This document shows, one piece after another, positions 1 through 13,500 of a DNA stretch of 64,000 nt (its first letter is position 1; each line of letters starts with the position of its first letter). The notes below the pieces were generated by a model that worked only from the letters and a program-made list of their open reading frames with translations, had not been told where the DNA came from and made no database searches. The position numbers were made by a program, and so were the translations under genes. Source of the stretch: Undaria pinnatifida (taxonomy: Eukaryota; Sar; Phaeophyceae; Laminariales; Alariaceae); contig JABAKD010000020.1 of assembly GCA_012845835.1 (NCBI GenBank), forward strand, positions 2,862,936 to 2,926,935, in the 5' to 3' direction.

Positions 1-2018
1 AGAAGGTCGCCAGAAAAGTCATTGTACGACACAGAATCACAAAAAAACACAGCTGAGTATCTTACACACTGCTCGAGTCGGAACTCACAGCTGCCGTACT
101 ACCAAGGTATAATGTAAATAGCATTTAGCTTCAAGCTGACGAGGTGTTTGTTTTCCACAATCCAACTTTTGGAAAAAAAAAAGCACGCGCCAAACATCGC
201 GCCTTGTCAACTTTTCTGACAAATTCAAGACCGTGTATTCATTTAGCTACAGTAAAAAATCAAACAGCGCCAGCGCCCACTACCAGGGTCGTGGTGCACG
301 ATTCAAAAGGCACACTATCCCCCGCCCCCCACATTTCTTCTCCGGGCGAAACGTACCTACCAAGTCAACATGGGTGAGATTACAGGTGAGCACCTTTCAC
401 ATAAAAACGGGCGATGGGAACCCAGCAGGCGTCTATTACAAGAGTGAAAACGGTAATGAAAAAAAAAAAAAAAAATTGCCAGTGCTGCTTGTACTTGCCA
501 TCGTAAGAAAAAAAAGCTCGTAATAAAAGAACCAGGCATACATTTTTTGCGCGCTGATCGAAAGGCTTGCTGTCTGGAATTTTCTGGATGCTGCTGGTTC
601 ACCTGGCGCACGCGTAGTATCTTCGCGCGAAGGATTTGGGTGCTGCCAGTAAGGGGGCCGCGATCGCTCACTTGCCCCCCCCAGTGTTCCAGCGGTGTAC
701 TAAGGTTTTTCAGGCCGATGCCCTGCGAAATAGTTTAGGTGTGTATACAATATCATGGAAGTGTTTGTTGCAGTTACACTTCCGCTGCTGTATGTAACGG
801 ACGCGTATGTTTTTGTTGTCAAGCACGACGGACTATTCACTGCTACGTAGTCTTTCGGGAGGGCACAGGTACAAAACCCCAACAATAGGCTACAATACCA
901 ACCAGCTGTTGATTCCAATGCAATACATCGCCATCACCGCGAGACGCGATGCTCCTTTTTTATATTTTAGTTTTTGCTCTCTAGAGTAACGCCTCCTTCA
1001 GTCGTTTGTTATGCGAGACTTTCTTCTTGAGGCAATACACAGAGTTTCTCTTGCTTTTGATTGAATTTTTCGATTGAATTTTTGCTTGCGAAAGCGAGGA
1101 AATCGGGCCGCCTCTTCTCGAAAGGACACTTTTTACTCTTTCAAGAGGTGCTCAGATCAGTTTCCCGGTTCTTAAGGGTCGCAGTCGCGAGAAAGTCGAA
1201 CTATTTAATAACAGGTTCGTAGCTCATCATTCAATTGACTCGTCAGAAACATGTCAGCTGAACAAAAAAGGGGGTCCATTTTGATCAACTATTTTTTTCT
1301 GGCACAAAATTTGAAGAACGAGCTATCAATACTCCGAAATTATCGCAGCTGCGACCCTCCAGAAGCACGGAACTGATCTGGGTATTTCTCCGAGAGTAGC
1401 CAGACTCATTACGAAAAGAGCCGGCCCGGTTCCCATGCTTTCCGGAGCAAACTCTCATTCGAACGTGAAAAGATAAAAAGTCTGTTTGCAACCTTGAAGA
1501 AAACGTCCCGCTTCTGGTCATCGTAAATGTTTTTTTTACACGTCGATGCTCACCTCTAGCCACGACGGCGTCGCGAGGTAAGATTCGACACAACAAATAC
1601 AACACAGCATACATGTGACTATTTCCCCCAGGGACTGGTTTGCTCAGCTCATTCTTCTGGTGACCTCGGCGAGCAAGCGGCTACCAAACTTCAAGTTGAA
1701 GTGAACCCTCGTACCATTAAAATACTGCAAAAAGTAACCCAAACTACTTCCAAGCGACCAAGTTAATATGACCTCGATGGTCATTGTTCGGTTTCTTGTC
1801 GAAACACAACACAATACAACACATGACCCCCCCAAACGCCACCCCACTCCCAACTCCAAGCTAGTCCTCAGTATTCTGCCCTCCCCTCCAAAAAAGCCTC
1901 CCCACCGATCTCAAAACCGGGCAAGTGCTTGGCCTCCAACCCTATTTAAGAAGCCCCCCCCCCCCCCCCCGTCTCGCCTCCCCCAAAACTAGCAACTCCC
2001 CTGGGTGGCATATCTCAC
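1..2018 (-). other. CNOT1 intron 23 (partial)
   Basis: This follows the donor GTGAGATATG after exon 23. It is AT-rich and non-coding in all frames. A 17-base C run at 1954-1970 reads as a G run ~50 nt after the donor in the transcript. The next exon, expected to encode the connector and then the NOT1 C-terminal domain, is not visible here. Confidence 0.75.
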
Positions 2019-2234
2019 CTTCATCGTAGCCACCTGGTAACTCTTGCCCTCCGGACCGCCAGCATCTGTGTGCTCGAACACACACTGTCGGATCAGGGCG
2101 AGCGCGTACATGCCCCACTCATCCTGAAGCTGCTGCAGTTGCTGCAGCTGCGTCGGATCCGTAGCTCCCGGCAAGGACAGCGTGATGTTGCGAGTAAGGA
2201 ATGCATCCGTCTTCTCGAGATCCACCATGTTCAT
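2019..2234 (-). CDS. CNOT1: CNOT1 exon 23
   Basis: 72 codons, phase 0 at both ends (acceptor CTCAG, donor AAG/GTGAG). It begins MNMVDLEKTDAFLTRNI and contains YALALIRQCVFEH. This matches the human connector segment just before the C-terminal homology domain. A short Gln/Leu run (QLQQLQQLQ) is present. Confidence 0.88.
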
Positions 2235-5200
2235 CTGAGGGGGGGGGGGCGGAGAGGGGGAACGGGGAAAGCGAAGCGGGGGGGGCGGGGGGGGGGGGGG
2301 ACAGAAGGTGTGTTGGAGTGGTAGGGAAGCGAGGGGGAAGAGGTGAGGAAGGACGGAGGTCAGGGCAAAATATGCGATGACGTATAGCGGAGGATAGTAG
2401 TGAATAAACCACTTGGTTTGGTAATAGGAGCAACAACAACGACAACGACAACGACAGCAACAGCAACAGCAACAACAACAACAGCAACAGCAACAACAAC
2501 AACAACAAAGCTAAACGAACAGATACAAAGACAAAACAGTGCACTCCAGCAGGCTGGATGCTTGCACTTCTTTTCCACCTGTATTTCGTTCCCACAGCAC
2601 AAGCTGTTGCAGGTGTTATTTCGAGTACCCACACAAAAACATCACAGCCAAAACCAGTATCGCACCCAGATATTTTCTTACCAGCAAATGATTCAAATTC
2701 TATAAATCTTCAATTCGAAGCTTCAAAAACTCTATTTGGGCGATCGGCAAAAACAAGCGCCAGTAAAACATTAGTTGACTCAACAGCGGAAGCGGAAATC
2801 GTGCCCCTCGAACGCGCAAATATATGAAAAACTTCACCCCACCACTGCTGCGTACCATAGTTGTATGCTTTCACAAAAATACAACAAAAACGAGAAAACG
2901 AGATAAAAAGGTCGCGCGGCACCCACCTGCACAAGATATTTGAGAGCGCCAAGGTGCAACTTCCTCGACCCCGGCCCCGCCAGCGCCTGGGGTGGCAGCG
3001 ACGTGTACCACTGGCTGAGCAAGTCTTCCTTGTTGCGGCCGCCGGCAAGGGATGTCCTCACCGTGCGGAGGCATAACTCTAGAACGGCCGCGTACACCTG
3101 ATAATGTATACCAGGTAGGGGGTAATGCGGCGACATCAATTAAACATTGTTTTGGTCATAGAGGGAACGGTTAATTGTTTTGTTCGGGGAAGCAATGAGG
3201 GTTGGCGAACACAATTCACTATTTCCGAAACACAAAATATACGACACCGACGACGACGACCACCAGCACCACGACAGCAACAACAGAAGCGCGCCCGAGG
3301 CGCCAAGAGGGGGACAAGGAAGAAGCAAGATCGAAAAACAAAAGCGTAAGCTAAAACGTCGACAAGGATGACAGGAGTGCCAAAGGGCAGTACAAACATC
3401 CAGAACAGGCCTAGTCCCCTAAAAACTGTCGTTTCCTACGACGACGCCGGACGGATCAAACTGCACCCTTGTCCGTTTCACACTGCAGTTTTACACCATC
3501 CCCAGCACCTGTTCCCACCCCCCACCAGAAAAGCCTCATTACAACGGAGGTCGCCAACAAACGTCGCAGCAACAAGGCGCCCCTCACCGTAATACCCAGA
3601 AACACCAGCAACTGATTGAAGCACACCAAAAACAACAGCAGCACCGGCTATTATAAATATTAATAGTACCAGCAGCGAAATAAAAGGCCACCTAAGGCAC
3701 ATTCAGGACAGCTAAAACGCGCCAATACCCTCTACTCCTACCCTTTCCCCCACCCCGCCCCTTCCTCCTCCAGGCAATCCTCACCTCCACCCTCAGCATT
3801 GGAACACCCGCTGGGTTGTCCTCCTTCCCACGAGCCATGTCGAACAGGCGGTTGAACACCGCCCGGGCGAACTTAGTCAGGGCCTCCTCGCGCGACGACA
3901 ACGGCACGCTCTTGCCCACTGTCACGATCTGCCAAACAACGATCAGCGCCGGTAGGGGGGGGCAGGGAGGGGGGGGGGGGGGGGGGGAACAATTAAACGC
4001 GCGGGCCCATTGTGGCGGGAGAGGAGGGTTGCCTCGGTTGGGTAGTACTCGTAGCTGTTGTAGGTTTTTTTCCAAAACTCACACCTCCACGAACCACATC
4101 GTATAGACTAGACTTGTCACCCGATATCATACGTACCAGGCAGGGCTTCTCTTGGCCACGGGCTACGGTGTCAGAATGAGCTAACGCGACAAAAACAACT
4201 AACAACGGAAGTGCAGAACAAAACTCCTCGGCGCCAAAACAGCTCCCATTTAACCCTGTCACTACTGCATACTACAGACCCCAAATCCCTATAGCAGGTT
4301 GTCCTTAACAATGGGTGCATTGTACCCCTTGACCTCACAAAAAACGCGCGCACAAGCCCCCCCCCCCCCCCCCCCCCCCCGTCCCCTTCCTCAACACCGA
4401 AACCCCCGCGAACACCACACTTCCTGCAACCCCTCCCCCCCCGCCCCTTCCATAGAAACCCCGCGAATGGTATACCGCACCTCCTGCAAAGCCGCCGACA
4501 GCTCCTGGTCCCTGTTCGCCGCCTGCAGCGTCAGCTCCTGCCCCCCGGCCCTCCTCTGGGCCGTCAGCAGCCCGCCGATCGCCATGTCCAGCCTCCCGAT
4601 CGCCCCCTGCCACGCCGCCAGCGCTTCCTCCAGGGTCAGCTCTACGCCCTTCGGGCTCAACCCGCCCCTCCCAGCCGCCGCCGCTGCTGCAGCAGCCGCA
4701 GACGACGCCCCCGCTGCTGCTGCCGCGGCCGACGCCGCCGCTACCCCTGCCGCACCCTGAACACTACCCAACGCAGGACTAGCGGGCGACGATGGCACCA
4801 GCCTCGGCGAAGGAGCGGTTCCAGACGCGCCCCCCCCCCCAGGGCCCGGAGCGCCTGCCGGGCCTGCAGGAGACCGCGTCACCGAGGGCTGCCGCGGCAC
4901 ACGCTGGAAGGCCTCGTACACCAGAAGCTGGTGGGGGTGAAGCCCCCCCGGCTTGGGGCGCAGGGCGTCGGGCAAAGCGCCCGGGTAGCGCAGGTTGTTG
5001 AAGATGCTCATGTCGTAGTACGGTTGGCCCGTCGTTTCTCGGCTCTTGCGCCTCGCCTTCAGAGACGTTTTGCACCCAACGTGTGGATGGGTTTGAGTGG
5101 GTGTTGGCGTTTAGAGGGGGGGGGAGGAGGGGAGGGGGTGAGGGACACGCGGGGGGAAGATGGGAGAACAGAGGAGAGGAGGGGGCGGAACGGGGGTACT

Positions 5201-8200
5201 TTTTCTTTCTTTTTTCGCTCACAGACTGATAGTGCACACGTAATGACCTACTGTTGTCCCATTCCTGATACTGCTGTACCTGGTGTAGCAGTACGATAGT
5301 TGCTTAACTATCGATCTGAATGTTTTCATTTAGTTTTGAGTTGACGAGCCCCAATTCCCCCCCCCCTTCAAGTCAACAGTCTGCAGTCGGCGATGTCACC
5401 CACCCACCCCCTCCCTCTCTCCCCCCCGACCCCTGCCCTCCAAGTTACCCAACCGCCAGCCATCAAACTTCACCAACCCACGCACCTGGAGCGACGCCGC
5501 GACAGCCTCATCGATGTCCCGCATGGCCTTCTCCGTGGCAGCCTTCTCGATCAACATGCAACCCAGCTCCAAGTTCTCCGACGAGCAGAGCTGCACCAGC
5601 ATCTCCATGGTCGCGTGGTCGGCGTTGGGAGCGGTCGTGGCCAGGAGGGATCTCATGTGATTGCCGATGCTGACGCGGAGAGGCTCCTTGCAGGTCACAA
5701 GTGCCAGCGAGCCCGCCAGATTGCTCACCATCAGGTGGGCGGCCTAGGAGAGAGAGGGGGCGGGGAATAAGGGGAGGGGTAGCAATTAGATCGAAAATAT
5801 GTGTATATATCCGCAGTTTGCTATGTACGCTTACAGTATCACCTGCAATCAAGGTATCACGGTATCACTCTCAGCTTGCACAGATCGAGTAAAGGACAAA
5901 GCATCAAACGCTCATATGTAGCTGACGATTTGTTCTCAAATTCAAGTACAATTATAAAAACCTCCTGCGCTCATCTCACCTTCCGCATCTTGTTCTCGTC
6001 GGACTCCATCGCAAAGTCCTTCTGCACCAGCTCCTTCGACGTGATGCACGCAATCGTCACGCTCCGCTCCACCACCGGCTGAATAATCTCCCGGATAGCC
6101 CTGTCCACCGCCACCGGCACCACCCTCTTCAGCACCTCCTTCAGCTGAGGCTGCGTCGAGAACACCTCCAAGGTAGGGTTAATCGTCACGTACGACGCCA
6201 AGTTCGGGATAACCGTCTGCTGGCTGTCAAGCTGCTTCTGAGCGCTCTGCGCCCGCTCCCCCCCTCTCCCTTGCTCCGCGCCGCCCGCGCCCCTCCCCTC
6301 CTCCCTCGCCCCTTCTCCCTCAGCCGCCCCACCCTGATTACCCGCTCCGCCCCCCTGAGCGCCACCGCCACCACCACCTGCGGCCGATGCCGCCGCCGAT
6401 GCCGCCGCCGACGCCGCCGCGGCGTCGTCGCGAGCCCGTCCTGCTTCGGCGCGCGCCGCGGCCCTGCTAGCCGTGAGGTTGAAGTCAGGGTTTTTTTCTT
6501 TCTGGGGTGTCATGCGCGTGCGGAGGCGTCCGTACATCGGGACGTCTGCGATGGTCACGTTGAACTTCTGGCAGAGCATCTCTATCTCAAACTTGATGTT
6601 CATCTTCAGATCTTGCAGTTCGTACATCTGCAAGAGGAAGGGAGAAAGGGGAGGGGGGGGGAGGGGCAGCGCGAGGGGGCAGGGGGTGGTGAGGCGAGGG
6701 GGACAAGGAAAGGACGCCTGCCAGGTACCGATACACCCAGCAAAAAACAATACGAAAATACGCAGCGACGCATCACAATGAAACGGCTTGTAGTTGGATA
6801 CAACGTTTTCGACCCATCGGTGAAGGTATAAAGCGAGCTCGACTGGTCGACGAATGTCCACCGTCCTCTTGTTTTCCGTGAAGAGCGCAACGAACTGCGA
6901 CGCACACTATTAATAGTGAACAAGTATCATATATTCATAGCTCATGTACCGACCTCGTGAAGAGCGGAGAAGAGCCCCATGATCCACGGGTTCGGAGGTT
7001 TGAACACGCGGCTGTTGCCGGAGGGCGCTCCCTCCAAAATCTTGGCGATGAACGGAGTCACCGCGATGAGCCGACCCGTCTCATACCCCTTCCCGTTCCG
7101 ACAGCAAAAACAAACGTAACCAAAAATCCGAGGGCAAAAGCGGGAAGACGTCGTTAAAACACTCGAAATGGCCACAAACAAAAAACAAAGAAAACATACT
7201 TTCAACAGACATCACCATTAGGCGACCAGAACCATGTGCCTAGTACTAACATACAAGCCCTTTCGGGGACTTGAGGCAACAAGGTAACAACTGACGAAAA
7301 CAAACAAAACTACAGCGTCGTGGCACCACACCGCAATGCCCACATCAAATTCTACAATACAACAATTAGCACAGCGACTACTCTCACGCAGCATGCATGA
7401 TCTACTCGTACTGCTGCGCGCTCACACCATTAACACGACATACGTGGACACATAACACAACAATGTTCAATACTGCTGTACTGGTCGCTATATCTGGGTC
7501 TCGAAAGAGAAAATCATCCAGATGTGAAATGGAAATCATGTTCATCGGGGGGGGGGAGGGGGTAACAAAACACCAGGTAAGTGGCACTGATTTATCGGCG
7601 AGACGAAACAGTACACACAACAGACAAACCTGGAACAGCAGCTCCTTCATGTCCAACTCCCTCTGCAGCACCGGCTTGTCCCTCCCCAGTGTGATCTTTC
7701 CGAGCCAGGAGCCCAAATTCTTCAGCAGGGAACGCTCTGAGGTCGAGGTGATGATCTTAACAGAACGGAGCAACTTACCCACATTGTAGAACACGCTACG
7801 GAGGATGGCGTCCATGAGGGGGGGCGTCTGCGCGGAATGTTTCGGGACAAAATCAACAAAATATAATGAAAGGGGGCAAGGTCAAGCGAACTGTACATGG
7901 TACCAGGCATACGATTTACCGTAACCACTGGCACTTCAGATACAGATGCCAGATTCACAACGACTCCCCCCCCCCTTCTCCCTCAACCCCCCCGTCTTCC
8001 CCCACCCCCCAACAAGGACATTCGACAAGAAAAGCATTCAACAGACAACACACGAGTTGGATCACCTCAAGTTGCTTCACAAGCTCTAGGTAGAGGTCGT
8101 GAAAGTTGGGCTGCGTGCAGATGCGCTTGACCACAAGGTAGTTGGCCAGCCAGGGGTGGTGCTCCGGGTGGTTTTGGACGTGGGATTTGATCTCCGTCAC

Positions 8201-10556
8201 CTGCGTTGTCGTCATTATGGTCATGGTGATTTTGTAATTTTGGTGATTACGGCGATGATGGTGATTTTGGCTATTTCAATTTCCATCAATACGGTCATGC
8301 CATGCTGAATATGGTTACTGCAGTCACTATGACCATCACGGTCATCGTAAAAAATATGGCCATGGCATTATGGTCATGATCATACTGGCCGTCAAGTCAT
8401 AGCCAGTCCTGGTCATCATCATAATCACAATCAACGTACCAGCACCACCGTAACCAACGTTATCATGACCGTACACGTCATAACGTTACTCGTACACAAC
8501 TGTAGTAGTTCAAATTAAACCGCGGAAAGCGAGTAGACTTTACCCCTCATTTGGCACGATTGTTGACACACCTCGTGCGGTACGAAGAGGACCAACACAA
8601 AACATTGGTTGATTGGGTTGGCCGTTGGGTTTAGCGGCAGGTATATTCGAACAGTCATCCGCAACCCTAATGTCGAATAAGTGGTAAGCTGCCCAAGAAA
8701 ATAATCGTGAAAAGGAAAAGCCGTTGCAACCCACTCGTTACTGCAGAGAGCCGTTGACAAATATACTCGTTGAATAAAACAAACCCTTCAAATGCAGACG
8801 CTAAAAAATAGTGATGAGAACTATCATTGAAAAAAAATCGTTCAAGGCCAACGGGTGAAAAACAAATGTTGACAACAAATCTAAAAAAGCAGTCGAAAAA
8901 ACAACCGTTGGACAACAAAATCGTCGAACAATCGCTGAAAGAAAGCCGTTCACAAACGATCACTCAAGAGGAGTCGTTCAGAAATGACCGTAGTAACAAC
9001 AATGGTTCAAGGACACCTTGTCTCAAGCAAACACTACTAAAACAACTGTGTTTCAAAAGCAAACCGTTCCATAATGATCGTCCGAAGCGATTTACCAAAA
9101 AAAGATCCTTTCAACAACCAACCAACCAAAAAAAAAAAATAATCCAAACATAAACCGCTGAAAAAACAATCGTCCAAACACAAAACATGAAAAACAAAAG
9201 CACTCGTTTAAAATCAAATCGAATCAAATCAGTTGTTCGCCATTCAACCAAACAAACAAAAAAAACGTGACAACAGAAAACAGCGTAAAATAAAATGAAA
9301 AAAAAATAGGAAGCTTTGTTCTTACCTTGGAAGAGAGGTTCGAGGCGGTGACGTTGTTGATGACGAAGTGGATGCGGTCCATAACCGCCTCCGGAGGATT
9401 CACCAGGGCCGTAGGTTCCTCCACCTTCGCCATCAGCGTGTCCATGTTTGGCGTTCCCAGGCCCTCCGGCTGCTTCGGCTGAGAGTGGAATATACGAGTG
9501 AGCGAGAGACAGGAGGATAAGATACACACGCGGGTGTTACCTTCACAACAAACCGATTTTTCTACCCAACATCATCACAGCACATCAAAGTGTTCGTCTT
9601 CACGTTTCATCTTAACGATGAAATCTATGGTCACAGACTGTGCGACATATGTAACAATCGAAATACCCGCATATCAATCCAGGAAAGAGACTGAAACGTG
9701 GTATGTACGAATAATGCAACAACAAAAAGCCAAACAAAACAATAGGAATTAAAGCAAAAAAAAAGACAAAACCAGAAAGGATTCCTGAAACGAGATAACG
9801 CCATATAGAATACCAGGTACCCGGTACGGTCTGAGAATAACGAACGAAAACGCAAAACAGCAAAACCATCAACAGCACCAACTACAACACCGCTCCCAAC
9901 ACCACCACAATCAACACAACCACCAAGACCGACGCCACCGCAAAACCACTACAACCACCAACACTACCACCACCTCAACCATCAACAACCCCGCCCCCCG
10001 GCCCCAAAACACCTATACAGCCCCCCCCGTCCCGCATCCCGTTCACACCGGCAAAGCCCCCGTCGACGGGGCCTTCCTCTCTGGGCCCCCCCCGGCAGCG
10101 CCGTTGGCGGCAGCGGCAGTAGCGGCAGCAGGCGGCCCCTGCGCCCCACCCCCACCCTGCGGCAACCCCGTCCCAGACGCTGATGTCCCCCACGTGTCAT
10201 GGCCCGGCGCCCCGGCCGCTACCCCTCCCCCGATCGCCCTCAACGGCGCCGCCGACTGGTCGAGGCCGCCAAACGTAAGACCCCCTCCGAGACCCAACCC
10301 CCCCGCCGCCCCCAGGCCCGGCTTTCCCCCTTTGCCGCCAGCTGCTGTTGCCGCCGCAAGGAGCTGGCTTCCGGGGGCGGCACCCGCTGCGCCACCGCCT
10401 CCTCCTCGGAAAGAGGAAGCCCCATCTCCGCCTACCGTGGTGGATGTTGCTGCTGTCGTTGCTGGCGCTACTGAAGAAGCTTGAGCGACGCCCGGGCGTT
10501 GCGGTGAATCGGCGTGACGTAGCTGTCGCTGGGCCATCTGTTGCTGTTGCTGCTGT

Positions 10557-10597
<41 letters not shown>

Positions 10598-13500
10598 AAG
10601 CATGCCGGATGCAGAGGGGTCTAACTGGCGCATCCCTTGCCCGCCACCGCCCATCTGGCCGAGACCTTGCTGCTGCTGCTGCTGCTGGCCCAAGCCCATG
10701 CCCATCGCCCCACCGGCAGTATGGCCCATCCCGTGACCACCCTGGCCCAGAAGGTGCTCGCCCGGCCCGGGCAGGCCTTGATCGCCCCTGGGGCTGCGGG
10801 AAATCGCCGGCATCGCCGTAGCCACACGGTCCGGCGCATCCTGAGCGGCAGCCAACCTCTGCTGCTGCTGCTGCTGCTGTTGCTGCCGCTGCTGTTGATG
10901 CTGCAGCTGCTGCTGACCTCCCTGTGCGGAGGACGCTCCCCCAGCGCCGGCCCCTCCCGGCCCAAGAGTACCTTCCCCGGCCCCTGCCGCTGCCCCCGCT
11001 GCCGCCGCCGCTGCCCCCGCAGCAGCTGCCGCTGCTGCCGCCTTACCCCCCAGCAACTGGGACTGCTCCTCTGGCGGAGGGGAACGAGTCGGACCCCCAA
11101 CCGCGGCGGCCGAAATGTTCAGGGGCGGCCCCTCCAGCCCAGCAACATTGCCGCCACCCCCACCCCCGCCCCCACCACCCGCACCTCCCTGGCGCTGCAT
11201 GGACCTCTCGATCTCGTCCACGAGCGTAGGGTGATTCCCGACCAGGTGGGGGATCTGCACGATGTGGCTGCAGTACTGCGGCCACTCCCCCAGGCGCCCC
11301 TTGAATTGCTCTAGGGCGAACATCCCGAAGCGGAACATTTTTCCGGAGGTATCCGGCCCGGGCGGGCGGCGGAGCGCCTCCAGCACGTAGCGGAGCGCGA
11401 TGCCGAGGGTGATCGAGCTCACGAGCTGGTGCTGAATGAGGGAGCCAAAGAGGATGCCGGTGATGCGCAGCTCCTTCTCCGGGTAGTTGTGGAAGAAGCG
11501 GTACTCATCGAAGAGGTTGTGCACCATGCACGCGAATATCTCCTGCTCCCGAGTGTCCGAGGAAGACTTGAAACGTTCCAGCATGGCGATCACCTTCATT
11601 GCGGGAGAGGGAGGGGCGCGAGAGGATCCCACCACGTCCACCGTACACAAGAGCGAAAAGTTGAAGAAAAATTGAGACAAAAAAACGCAAAACAAAAACA
11701 AGCCGTGGTGCAGAGGAACAATGACAGGCGCGAAGCAAACACAAGTCTACAACAGTCCGTCCCCCAAGACATGAGGGTGCCATCTACAACAGTCCGTCCC
11801 CCAAAACATGAGGGTGCCATGCCCTCTCACCGCCTCCCCCCGCATGCCGCAAGGTTTCACAACAAAACTCCATGCACTCATCTACAGCAGTCTGCCCCTC
11901 CACAACAAAGGAGCTGCGATTTTTAAAGAGGACGCTAGCGAAGACTAAAGACAACCGCTTGTTGGGGGGGGGGGGAACCCACATGCAACCAAGGAACAGC
12001 GACATTTTTTTTGCACCAAAACAAAGCCGATGACGCAAAAAACTGCATGCATTACTGCTGAAAACCTAAACATTGAACGCTTCACGACGCACCTCTTCGA
12101 TAGACTGCTCCGCGGTGTAGATGCGCTGGAAGTAGCTGTCGGCCATCGACTCGATCTCCTCAGGCGGGTTCAGCAGCTGCGGCAAGCGCGCACAATGGAG
12201 GCCGCATGTAGTGTGCACGCGGGGGGGGGGGGGGGGGGGGTCAAAACGGTATAGCACGCCTACACAACAAAGGAGATAAAGACGTAAGGAGCCAAATAAC
12301 AGAGAGCTGAGAAAAAAAAGGCAAAACGAAAATACCAGGCAGACAAAAAAAGGCGACCGTATTACAAGAGCCATGCCTGTAGAGGTGTATTAACGCCACA
12401 AGGTCCCACTCACGTGTGCTCCGAGCACACGCCAAAAAACAGTAACAAACAAACAAACGAACAAAACAAATAATAAAAAAACACGATAACGCCTCCCATA
12501 CCTGGTTCAGGGTAGGGTGCATCTTCTTCCCCGCTTCCGCCAGCTGCTTGGCCGACGCCTGAATCGCCGGGTTCTTCTTCGCGAGGGCCTCCGCAGACGG
12601 GGACACCAGCCCCGTAGCCCCTAGCGCCTTTAGCAAGAGCGCGCTAGCTTCCAAAGACATGGCGCACGTTGGCAGCAGACCCTCCCCCGGCGTATCGCCC
12701 GGTTTTTGTGACAGCTGCCGTAGCCTAGCCGTCGGGAAGTGCGTCTGCAGGCCGAAACCGATATAGCCAACAAAGGAGGATGGGGCGGGGCGTGAGAGTG
12801 GGTACGCCTTTGTTGCTTGCCTGAATCATTTGACCATCGATCACGCATCCCTTTCGACACGGGGCACTGCTGCTGGTCCTAATAGCTCCAAGGTTTGAGC
12901 CCTCGTAGCGTTGGGGGGAGGGCGGGGTACTCATTTTGTGCATAGCCGTGGTCGTAGTCGTATGATCAATCAAGTGTGTGGGTCAGGGGGGGTTAGGGGT
13001 AAGGAGGCGGTGGGCGGCGGCGCGGGGGGGGGGGGGGGCTTGAGAAATACAGTACTTAACACAGGTTTTTGAGGGACAAACTACATGTTGGATAAGCTTC
13101 GCGGTTCAGCCGCGTACAGGAATAAGACACAGCCGCCCGTACCTGCACGAAGGAGAGGACCTTCGCCGCAAAAACCTCCCGGTCTTTCCTGGTCAGCCTT
13201 TCCGCGCACCAATTATCCAGGTCCAGCGGAGGCAGGGGGTTGGGCGGCAGCGGTTGCGGCTGAGGGTTAGCCATGGGCGAAACTTCCGCTCCATATGCTA
13301 CGCTAGCCACCGCCACCGCGAACGCGCAGTCGTCAGCGCCGAGAAGCTCTGACGCGCACTCCGGCACGAGGCGCATGATCCGCAGAACCTGGGGACGTCA
13401 AAAACAGCCGGAGCAGAGGGAGCGCGAGTGGGGGCCGTGGTGGGGATTGAGGTGGAGGTCAGGGTGAACGTTGGTTTGGGTGAGGTAAAGGGTTGGCGGG

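Noticed and set aside
2119-2634. 171-codon minus frame with Leu and Pro runs
   Set aside because: Reads through intron 22 and its triplet repeat; the true exon 23 uses another frame with a clear CNOT1 match.
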